Both the position numbers and the translations under genes were made by a program. From Chromatiales bacterium (GTDB lineage: Bacteria; Pseudomonadota; Gammaproteobacteria; Chromatiales; Chromatiaceae): DNA of 16,534 nt. Location of the stretch: NCBI GenBank assembly GCA_022360595.1, contig JAKSCN010000558.1, forward strand, positions 1 to 16,534, given 5' to 3'. This document shows, one piece after another, positions 6,427 to 12,525 of this stretch. The notes beneath the pieces were generated by a model, which was given only the letters and a program-made list of their open reading frames with translations, ran no database searches and was not told the origin of the DNA. How positions within the stretch are numbered: position 1 is the stretch's first letter; the number at the start of each line of letters is the position of its first letter.

Positions 6427-7005
6427 TTAGGCGTAGCGGGCCAGATCTTCGAGCCAGCGGTTGATATCTTTGGTGCCTCGCTCTAAAAACCCCGGGTCCT
6501 GGTAGACTTGGGCGACCACAATAACTCCCTGACCACGAGCCAGGAGTTGCATGGAGAGTTCACGCGCCTCATCGGGATAGCCCAGTTCGGAAAATTGGCG
6601 GGCCAGCCAGAGTTGGAATACATCGAATAGCTTTTTGGCATCGCTTTTCAGCTCCGGTTGATCTTTGGCCAGCTCAACATTGAGTGATCCCATGGGACAG
6701 CCGGATTGCAGCAGTGCCGGGGTGCTGTCATACATGATCTGAACAAAGCGCACCAGACGATCCAAGGGCTCGGGGATCTGTTTCTCCCAGTCGTTGAGCA
6801 TGGTGTTGGTGGTGTCCAGGCGCTGGTTGATCACTGCGTGGAGCATCTCATCCTTGGTTTTGAAGTAGTAGTAGATATTGCCGCGCGGGACTTCCGCCTC
6901 TTCGACCACATCGGTGAACGAGGTTCGGTTGTAGCCCTTTCGATAGAATAGTTGATTGGCGGCGTCGACAATGCGTCTCTGGGTCTTTTCGCTTTTGGTC
7001 GGCAT
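6427..7005 (-). CDS. TetR-family transcriptional regulator
   Basis: A 192-residue one-component repressor. The N-terminal domain (residues about 8-55) is a typical TetR helix-turn-helix: IVDAANQLFYRKGYNRTSF, then DVVEEAEVPRGNIYYYFKTK. The C-terminal ligand domain contains SGCPMGSLNVELAK (C103), a pattern shared with the AcuR/NemR-like branch, some members of which sense electrophiles through a cysteine at this place. That comparison is suggestive only. The gene is divergent from a PQQ-dependent dehydrogenase-like gene and the 111-bp gap holds an imperfect 16-bp palindrome on its own TATAAT box, so autoregulation and control of the neighbour are plausible. The start at 7005 gives the standard TetR N-terminus. 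Confidence 0.92.
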   Translation of the reverse strand: MPTKSEKTQRRIVDAANQLFYRKGYNRTSFTDVVEEAEVPRGNIYYYFKTKDEMLHAVINQRLDTTNTMLNDWEKQIPEPLDRLVRFVQIMYDSTPALLQSGCPMGSLNVELAKDQPELKSDAKKLFDVFQLWLARQFSELGYPDEARELSMQLLARGQGVIVVAQVYQDPGFLERGTKDINRWLEDLARYA

Positions 7006-7034
7006 AGTGTTGTCTACCTGCTGATACTCAGAAT

Positions 7035-7050
7035 TAGGATTATAGTCTTA
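7035..7050. promoter_or_regulatory. Candidate TetR-type operator over the regulator promoter
   Basis: TAGGATTATAGTCTTA is an imperfect palindrome, 12 of 16 positions matching its reverse complement, centred on TATA. Its minus strand contains TATAAT (7044-7039), a perfect -10 for the TetR-family gene, giving a leader of about 27 bases. Its plus strand contains TATAGT (7041-7046), a fair -10 for the divergent dehydrogenase gene. A repressor bound here would cover both start regions. Confidence 0.45.
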
Positions 7051-7116
7051 TTTCACCAGTTTTTAATGGGACTCATCTATGATTATGGGAAAGGATGCTA
7101 TCCAAAGGTTTTTGTA

Positions 7117-8208
7117 ATGGGAAAATATCACTATCTGTTAGTTATTTTGATGACACTGTCACAGGCAGTGTCTGGGGCGGAAAATCTCACCAAGCTCAGT
7201 CTGCCCAAGGGCTTTCAGATCAGCTATTTTGCTCAGGGTATTGAGAATGCCCGCTCTATGGCGATGGGTACCCGGGGGACGATTTTTGTCGGTACGCGCT
7301 CGCTCGGCAAGGTCTACGCTCTGGTGGATGAGGACAAGGATGGTCAGGCCGATAAGCGGTATGTGATTGCGGAAGGGCTGCGCATGCCCAATGGGATCGC
7401 TTTCCACCAAGGTGCGCTCTATGTGGCGGAAAACCATCGCATTTTGCGTTTTACCGGTATTGAGCGGCGGTTGAACAACCCACCTGAACCGAAGGTGATC
7501 GCCAAGCTGCCACGTCACACCCAACACGGTTGGCGCTATATGCGGATTGGGCCGGATGGTCATCTTTATGTGGCAATCGGGGCGCCCTGCAATGTTTGCG
7601 ATGCCGAAGGCTTCGCCACCATCGAACGGATGCGCACGGATGGTAGCGAACGCCACGTGTATGCCCGTGGTGTGCGCAACTCGGTGGGTTTTGACTGGCA
7701 TCCGGTGAGTGGTGACTTCTGGTTTACTGATAATGGCCGGGACTGGTTGGGTGATGACATGCCACCGGATGAGCTCAATCGGGCGGCGCATTCGGGTCAG
7801 CATTTCGGCTATCCCTACTGCCATGGTGGCGATATCCCCGATCCCGAATATGGCCATGAACGGCACTGCGATCAGTTTGTAGCGCCCGTTCAAAAACTCG
7901 ATCCTCATGTTGCCGCTTTGGGAATGCGTTTCTATACCGGAAAACAGTTTCCTGAGACATACCGAAGCAAGTTGTTTATCGCGGAGCACGGCTCTTGGAA
8001 CCGCACAGTGCCGATCGGTTACCGCATCTCTCTGGTGCAGTTGGAGGGGAATAAGGCCGTGAGCTATCGCCCCTTTATCGACGGCTGGCTGGGTGCCCGC
8101 CACAGAGTTTCCGGCAGACCGGTCGATCTGCTGGTCATGCCGGACGGCTCAATGCTGATCTCAGATGACTACGCTGGAGTGATTTATCGCGTCAGTTATC
8201 AGCCATGA
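7117..8208 (+). CDS. Secreted PQQ-dependent sugar dehydrogenase-like (sorbosone dehydrogenase/GSDH family) protein
   Basis: A 363-residue exported six-bladed propeller protein of the soluble glucose/aldose dehydrogenase family, which uses PQQ to oxidise sugars in the periplasm. ATG 7117 is chosen because AAAGG lies eight bases upstream and it starts a signal peptide (residues 1-20, ending AVSG). Family landmarks are LRMPNGIAFHQGALYVAEN (residues 88-106), HGWRYMRIGPDGHLYVAIG (137-155), RGVRNSVGFDWHP (184-196), FWFTDNGRDW and LFIAEHGSWNR. DEDKDGQAD at residues 71-79 resembles an EF-hand-type calcium loop. Cys pairs (158/161, 235/251) could form disulfides. The true substrate cannot be read from sequence, and no PQQ biosynthesis gene is in the window. 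Divergence from the TetR-family gene suggests joint regulation. Confidence 0.85.
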   Translation: MGKYHYLLVILMTLSQAVSGAENLTKLSLPKGFQISYFAQGIENARSMAMGTRGTIFVGTRSLGKVYALVDEDKDGQADKRYVIAEGLRMPNGIAFHQGALYVAENHRILRFTGIERRLNNPPEPKVIAKLPRHTQHGWRYMRIGPDGHLYVAIGAPCNVCDAEGFATIERMRTDGSERHVYARGVRNSVGFDWHPVSGDFWFTDNGRDWLGDDMPPDELNRAAHSGQHFGYPYCHGGDIPDPEYGHERHCDQFVAPVQKLDPHVAALGMRFYTGKQFPETYRSKLFIAEHGSWNRTVPIGYRISLVQLEGNKAVSYRPFIDGWLGARHRVSGRPVDLLVMPDGSMLISDDYAGVIYRVSYQP

Positions 8209-8219
8209 TGTCCTTTTGC

Positions 8220-8418
8220 TTTAGGGCCTGCTAACACCAATTTGATTATCACTGCCAAGGCCCCCCATATGTTGAGAAAAGTGGGGTTGAGCCTAAAAAA
8301 GCACCACTCGGCGTTACTCGTCACTTATTTGGAGTGACCAAACTGCGCTCCTCGTGCCTTGATTGGTGCTTTTTTAGGCCCAACAGTAATAATCAAATTG
8401 GTGTTAACAGACCCTAAA
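8220..8418. repeat. 199-bp palindromic element with nested inverted repeats (MITE-like)
   Basis: The outer arms 8220-8254 and 8384-8418 are inverted copies with 32 of 35 positions matching (ends TTTAGGG / CCCTAAA). Inner arms 8286-8306 and 8364-8384 match at 20 of 21 positions (core GCCTAAAAAAGCACCA). On the right the two arms abut; on the left they are separated by 31 extra bases (8255-8285). The 57-base middle contains a further 6-bp hairpin (GTCACT...AGTGAC, 8320-8338). No protein is encoded. The ends would fit a TA target duplication (TT[TA]GGG...CCC[TA]AA), as in IS630/Tc1-type elements, but no other direct repeat flanks it. It sits between the dehydrogenase stop (8208) and the ilvD promoter. 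The inner stem with its T-run could also terminate transcription in both directions. A dispersed, transposase-less element is the best reading. Confidence 0.75.
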
Positions 8419-8446
8419 TTGTGGATAATCCCAGTATTGTTATAAA
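8419..8446 (+). promoter_or_regulatory. ilvD: Sigma70-type promoter of ilvD
   Basis: TTGTGG (8419-8424) and TATAAA (8441-8446) are separated by 16 bases, predicting a start near 8453 and a short leader with GGAGA (8459-8463) five bases before ATG 8469. The -35 begins at the base after the palindromic element ends, so the element borders the promoter. No leader peptide or branched-chain attenuator is visible in so short a leader. Confidence 0.55.
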
Positions 8447-8468
8447 GATTTACTATTTGGAGAGATAG

Positions 8469-10319
8469 ATGCCTCAATACCGCTCCCGTACCACCACCCA
8501 TGGTCGTAACATGGCTGGTGCCCGTGCCCTGTGGCGTGCCACCGGTATGAAAGACGGAGACTTCGAGAAGCCAATTATTGCGGTGGTCAACTCTTTCACA
8601 CAGTTTGTCCCCGGTCATGTGCACTTGAAAGACTTGGGCCAGATGGTGGCGCGCGAGATCGAACAGGCCGGCGGTGTCGCCAAAGAGTTCAACACCATTG
8701 CGGTGGACGATGGCATCGCCATGGGCCATGGCGGTATGCTCTACTCGCTGCCGTCGCGCGATATCATTGCCGATTCAGTCGAGTATATGGTCAACGCCCA
8801 CTGCGCCGACGCAATGGTCTGTATCTCCAACTGCGACAAGATCACTCCCGGTATGCTGATGGCGGCGTTGCGCCTCAACATTCCCGTGGTTTTTGTCTCA
8901 GGTGGTCCCATGGAGGCGGGTAAAACCAGACTGCACGACAAAGATGTGAAGCTCGATCTGGTGGACGCCATGATCTCCGCCGCCGATCCCAACGAAAGTG
9001 ATGAAGACGTGGAGCAGATCGAACGCTCGGCCTGCCCAACCTGCGGTTCCTGCTCCGGCATGTTTACCGCCAACTCCATGAACTGCCTGACCGAGGCGTT
9101 GGGGTTGAGTCTGCCGGGTAACGGTTCTCTCTTGGCTACCCATGCTGATCGTCGGGAGCTGTTTTTGGAGGCGGGGCGTCTGGTGGTGGATCTGGCCCGT
9201 CGTTATTACGAGCAGGATGATGCCGCGGTATTGCCGCGCAATATCGCCACCTTTGAGGCCTTCGAGAACGCCATGTCCCTGGATATCGCCATGGGTGGCT
9301 CCACCAATACCGTCCTGCATCTGCTGGCTGCGGCTCATGAAGGTAAAGTGGACTTCACCATGGAAGATATCGATCGGCTGTCACGTAAGGTGCCGCACTT
9401 GAGCAAGGTTGCCCCTTCAACCCAGCAGTACCATATGGAAGATGTGCACCGCGCCGGTGGTGTGATCGGTATTCTGGGTGAACTGGATCGGGCCGGGCTG
9501 CTGCATAACGATGTGGGTACAGTGCATAGCGCCAGCATCGGTGAAGCGATCAGCCAGTGGGATATCGCCATTTGTGATAATGAGCAGGCACACAATCGCT
9601 ATCTGGCGGGGCCAGCCGGTATTCCAACCCAGGAGGCGTTCAGTCAGAATTGCCGTTGGCCGGATCTGGATGTGGATCGCGCCAACGGTTGTATTCGTGA
9701 TATGGCCAACGCCTACAGCCTGGATGGCGGTCTGGCGGTGCTTTACGGTAATCTGGCCGAAATGGGCTGTATTGTGAAGACTGCCGGAGTCGATGAGTCA
9801 ATTCTCAAGTTCACTGGCCCTGCGCGTATCTACGAAAGCCAGGATGCAGCGGTAGCGGCCATTCTCGATGATCAGATTAACGAAGGTGATGTGGTGTTGA
9901 TCCGCTACGAAGGGCCGAAAGGTGGCCCGGGTATGCAGGAGATGCTCTATCCGACCAGTTACCTCAAGTCAAAGGGGCTGGGTAAGGCTTGTGCCTTGAT
10001 TACCGACGGCCGCTTCTCGGGTGGTACCTCGGGGCTCTCTATTGGCCACTGCTCACCGGAGGCGGCTGAGGGCGGCACCATCGGTTTGGTTGAAGAGGGC
10101 GATCTGATCGAGATCGATATTCCCAACCGCACCATCAATGTCAAAGTGGCTGATGATGAGCTGGCCGAGCGTCGTCAGGCGATGGAGGCGAAAGGTGAGG
10201 GGGCGTGGCAACCGACCGATCGTGAACGGATTGTCTCTCAGGCGCTACAGGCCTACGCGGCATTGACCACCAGTGCCGCACGCGGTGCGGTGCGTGACCT
10301 GTCTCAACTGAAGCGGTAA
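8469..10319 (+). CDS. ilvD: Dihydroxy-acid dehydratase
   Basis: Iron-sulfur enzyme that dehydrates 2,3-dihydroxy-isovalerate and -methylvalerate to the 2-oxo acids in valine and isoleucine synthesis. It has 616 residues, the same length as E. coli IlvD. The diagnostic motifs are present: metal ligand D81 (VDDGIAMGHGGM), C122 and K124 in CISNCDKITPGM, and C195 in CPTCGSCSGMFTANSMNCL. The C-terminal half has VLYGNLAEMGCIVKTAG, the GPKGGPGMQEM region and ITDGRFSGGTSG containing the catalytic serine region. It is monocistronic, with its own promoter upstream and a hairpin downstream. Other ilv genes are not in the window. Confidence 0.97.
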   Translation: MPQYRSRTTTHGRNMAGARALWRATGMKDGDFEKPIIAVVNSFTQFVPGHVHLKDLGQMVAREIEQAGGVAKEFNTIAVDDGIAMGHGGMLYSLPSRDIIADSVEYMVNAHCADAMVCISNCDKITPGMLMAALRLNIPVVFVSGGPMEAGKTRLHDKDVKLDLVDAMISAADPNESDEDVEQIERSACPTCGSCSGMFTANSMNCLTEALGLSLPGNGSLLATHADRRELFLEAGRLVVDLARRYYEQDDAAVLPRNIATFEAFENAMSLDIAMGGSTNTVLHLLAAAHEGKVDFTMEDIDRLSRKVPHLSKVAPSTQQYHMEDVHRAGGVIGILGELDRAGLLHNDVGTVHSASIGEAISQWDIAICDNEQAHNRYLAGPAGIPTQEAFSQNCRWPDLDVDRANGCIRDMANAYSLDGGLAVLYGNLAEMGCIVKTAGVDESILKFTGPARIYESQDAAVAAILDDQINEGDVVLIRYEGPKGGPGMQEMLYPTSYLKSKGLGKACALITDGRFSGGTSGLSIGHCSPEAAEGGTIGLVEEGDLIEIDIPNRTINVKVADDELAERRQAMEAKGEGAWQPTDRERIVSQALQAYAALTTSAARGAVRDLSQLKR

Positions 10320-10356
10320 TTTATTTGGTGGGCTTAAAAGCCCGCAGCTTATTGAT

Positions 10357-10390
10357 AAACGGCGAGTTGTCAGATTGGCGCTTGCCGTTT
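10357..10390 (+). terminator. ilvD: Hairpin terminator candidate after ilvD
   Basis: AAACGGCGAG (10357-10366) pairs with CTTGCCGTTT (10381-10390), ten pairs including one G-U, followed by TCTATGCTTTT. A smaller stem, GGGCTT-AA-AAGCCC (10330-10343), lies just before it. Together they occupy the 157-base gap between ilvD and the next gene; no other feature is evident in that gap. Confidence 0.45.
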
Positions 10391-10476
10391 TCTATGCTTT
10401 TACAGAAATAGGCATTAAAGAACTATTCACTTAAGCCGTCAGAGATTGTGGAGTTACCTTTACAACCTATCTATTG

Positions 10477-11352
10477 ATGCCAGCTGTTACCGGAAATATT
10501 CAAGAAGCCCACTCTCTCAAAGCGATCGAGCAGCGCCGGTTGCTGCTCAGGCGTGTGGTCGCGGTGGCGCGGGCGGTGCAGCAGATGAAAAAGGGGCTCA
10601 AGGCGGTGCTTTTCCTTGGGGTGCCGGCCGATAAGCTCCCGGGTGATGTTCGCCGTTTTTTCAAAGGTGTTGCCGGACAGTTAAAGCGGCAGTCGACCGA
10701 CAAGGTGCTGGACTACATTGAGCGCCTTGAGCGGCTGATCAAGCAGGATCTCGATCTGGTGATTCACTATTCAGAGATGGATCTTGAGCAGGTCGATGAG
10801 ATCGATCTGCCTGACGATACTTTAAATCTCTTGAGAGAATTTAAACGGCGAGCGCAGACTTCAGTGTCGCTGCGAATGCTGCTGCAGAAGCGTGGCGTCT
10901 CGGTGCCTGAGCCGGCAGTCAGTCTGCCTGTGGAGAAGATACGTGAGCGTCTGGATGATCTCGAGACAAAAGAGAAAATACAGCGCAAGAAAGCGGTCGA
11001 GCAGATGCGGCTGATGCAGGAGGACTTAACCCGGATGATGAAGGAGCCGGGTTACACCGAGGAGATGAAAAAGGTGTTCAGCACGGTGATTGCCGGCCTG
11101 GAGCGCGATCTGAAGGCAATTGCTTCTGGGATCAGTCTGGACAAACTGCCCTTCTCATTCGAGCAGGTTGATAATCCCCGAGCCAAACAGCCGGTGGACT
11201 ATATTGATCCGGCAGCCAAACCGATAGTGGAGAAAACTGCTGAGCAAGCTTCCGAGCCGCAACAGGAAGGGTTCTTTAAGCGCCTAATACGCTGGCTCAA
11301 CACCCCTTGGAGTGTGACTTGGGAGAGAATCAAGCGTGAGAGGCGCCGCTAA
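10477..11352 (+). CDS. Uncharacterised charged, helical protein
   Basis: I do not recognise this 291-residue protein. It has no signal peptide and no clear membrane segment. It is mainly helical and highly charged: residues about 20-40 are Arg-rich (RRLLLRRVVAVARAVQQMKK), residues about 155-215 look like a coiled coil (EKIRERLDDLETKEKIQRKK), and the C-terminal segment is basic (FFKRLIRWLNTPWSVTWERI), which could bind membrane or nucleic acid. The start is uncertain: ATG 10477 and the preceding TTG 10474 both lack a good ribosome-binding site; the nearest GGAG is about 24 bases upstream. It lies between ilvD and a convergent SH3-domain protein and has codon usage like its neighbours, so it appears native. 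No function is proposed. Confidence 0.7.
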   Translation: MPAVTGNIQEAHSLKAIEQRRLLLRRVVAVARAVQQMKKGLKAVLFLGVPADKLPGDVRRFFKGVAGQLKRQSTDKVLDYIERLERLIKQDLDLVIHYSEMDLEQVDEIDLPDDTLNLLREFKRRAQTSVSLRMLLQKRGVSVPEPAVSLPVEKIRERLDDLETKEKIQRKKAVEQMRLMQEDLTRMMKEPGYTEEMKKVFSTVIAGLERDLKAIASGISLDKLPFSFEQVDNPRAKQPVDYIDPAAKPIVEKTAEQASEPQQEGFFKRLIRWLNTPWSVTWERIKRERRR

Positions 11353-11367
11353 CCGGCAGCGCCTCTC
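11338..11367. terminator. Hairpin between convergent genes
   Basis: GAGAGGCGC (11338-11346) pairs perfectly with GCGCCTCTC (11359-11367); the loop contains the stop codon (11350-11352) of the plus-strand uncharacterised gene. It lies between two convergent genes 25 bases apart. Neither side has a T-run, so it may stop transcription only weakly or with Rho. Confidence 0.4.
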
Positions 11368-11377
11368 CCGTTAGGGT

Positions 11378-12046
11378 CTAGAGACTACCCCAGGAGCTCT
11401 TGCGGCGCTGGAAGCGCAGGTGGGGGAGGATCAGGCCGAGGATGATGCCGCCAATGATCACACCCGCTCCAATCAAAAACCACTTCTGGGCGCTGTCGTT
11501 TTTCAGTTCGCGGTTCTCCTGTTTCAGGTCTTCTGCCTGACGGGTCAGAGCAGCGAGCTGCTTGCGCAGTTCATTACGCTCGTTGGAGATACGAATGGCG
11601 TTGGCCGCGGTGCGGTTGATGCTCTGCAACTCCTGCTCCAGGGTCTGCTTCTCCTGCTGAAGATTTTTGTGTTCAGTGGTCAGGCGCTGGTGATTCTCCT
11701 GGAGGGTGGCGAGCTTGGCGGTGAGACGCCCCGGCTCTTCCAGTAGTTCATCCAGGCGTTTTTCAGCCTTTGCCAGACGATCTCTGGCGCTGGGAATATC
11801 CATTAACTGACGGGTCAGTACAAAACCGACTTTGCCATCCTGGGCGCGTACTCGAGAGTAGCCGGACTCTTTATTGGTGCTCAGAAGCTGAAGGCCCTCG
11901 CCGCTGGGGAGCATGCGGAGAATTTTGTGAGTGGCGCTCTCCCCGGAGCGCAGGGTGATCTTGAACTGATCGGTCACATAACGGGTTTCAGCCTGGGCGA
12001 AAGAAAAAACGGCCAGCAGCACCATCAACAGTGCAATTTTTTTCAC
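11378..12046 (-). CDS. SH3-domain, coiled-coil, membrane-anchored protein (YgiM/TIGR04211-like)
   Basis: A 222-residue envelope protein. The chosen GTG start has AGAGG seven bases upstream and begins VKKIALLMVLLAVFSFAQA, a signal peptide; the open frame continues upstream to 12130 but adds a non-signal-like segment. Mature residues about 22-90 are a bacterial SH3 domain (RYVTDQFKITLRSGES...GYSRVRAQDGKVGFV). Residues about 95-190 are a long coiled coil rich in Glu, Gln and Leu. A C-terminal membrane helix (WFLIGAGVIIGGIILGLILP) follows, then a basic cytoplasmic tail. This order matches the SH3-and-anchor family that includes E. coli YgiM; its role is unclear, probably cell-envelope or cell-wall linked. 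It is convergent with the preceding gene and its promoter lies in the AT-rich gap. Confidence 0.85.
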   Translation of the reverse strand: MKKIALLMVLLAVFSFAQAETRYVTDQFKITLRSGESATHKILRMLPSGEGLQLLSTNKESGYSRVRAQDGKVGFVLTRQLMDIPSARDRLAKAEKRLDELLEEPGRLTAKLATLQENHQRLTTEHKNLQQEKQTLEQELQSINRTAANAIRISNERNELRKQLAALTRQAEDLKQENRELKNDSAQKWFLIGAGVIIGGIILGLILPHLRFQRRKSSWGSL

Positions 12047-12175
12047 TCTTAAACCTCTGGGAAATATCAGATTATCCAATGGAGCGCTATTGTTCCAGAT
12101 GGTTCCGGTACTGTCCAAGCGTGATATCACAAAATTGTCTGCTTTTTGGTAAATTTTTATGACTGTTTTTGTGGG

Positions 12176-12408
12176 TTATACACATTTTTCAACATGTATT
12201 ACTCGAGATAGAAAACTGTGTCAATAGTTTGCTGCGAAAAAGTTTTAAATCTATAACTCTTTGATTTTTAATATTTTAGTGGCTTGTCTGTTTTTTTGAC
12301 AATTTAATGAAAACGTTGGTAAATAGCGGTCTTCCGAGCAATCCAAATAGGTTTTTCACAGAGTTATCCACAGGTTCTGTGGGTAACTGCAAAAAATTAC
12401 TTTGCACA
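12176..12408. other. DnaA-box cluster in an AT-rich gap (oriC-like or DnaA-binding region)
   Basis: The 475-base gap 12047-12521 is AT-rich (line 12241-12300 is about 23% GC). It holds three full matches to the DnaA box TTWTNCACA: TTATACACA (12176-12184), TTTTTCACA (12352-12360) and TTATCCACA (12364-12372). Near-matches are TGTGGGTAA on the opposite strand (12378-12386) and CTTTGCACA (12400-12408). The boxes at 12364 and 12378 form an inverted pair (TTATCCACAG / CTGTGGGTAA). GGGTTATACACA and CAGAGTTATCCACAG resemble the flanks of boxes R2 and R4 of the E. coli origin as I remember them. An AT-rich tract (about 12230-12315) lies between, where an unwinding element could sit. No GATC sites were noticed. 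A regulatory DnaA site is the alternative. Confidence 0.5.
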
Positions 12409-12483
12409 ATGCGATAGGATTATTGCTGCAATCTATTTATCATGAAAACCCGCTAACATTTTGATTCTTAATTTAAAGGTGGA

Positions 12484-12525
12484 GTGGCGAGGGATTTTGC
12501 CATCCAAGCGACCCAAATAGAGTGA
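12484..12525 (+). CDS. Possible 13-codon leader ORF overlapping the recG start
   Basis: GTG at 12484 preceded by AAAGG (12475-12479) opens a frame reading MARDFAIQATQIE. It ends in TGA at 12523-12525, overlapping the recG GTG by four bases (GTGA). recG itself has no Shine-Dalgarno, so translation may be coupled through this leader. The evidence is only spacing and overlap; it may be chance. Confidence 0.25.
   Translation: MARDFAIQATQIE

Noticed and set aside
7159..8103. Long minus-strand open frame (314 codons) opposite the dehydrogenase gene
   Set aside because: Its translation lacks any domain pattern, and the plus-strand frame has clear family motifs and a ribosome-binding site. It is a shadow frame of a GC-rich gene.
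8325..8729. Minus-strand open frame running through the palindromic element into ilvD
   Set aside because: Most of it is antisense to conserved ilvD sequence and the rest is repeat DNA; no start signal or protein family.
12047..12130. Longer N-terminus for the SH3-domain protein starting at 12130
   Set aside because: The extension precedes a typical signal peptide and has no ribosome-binding site; the internal GTG has one.
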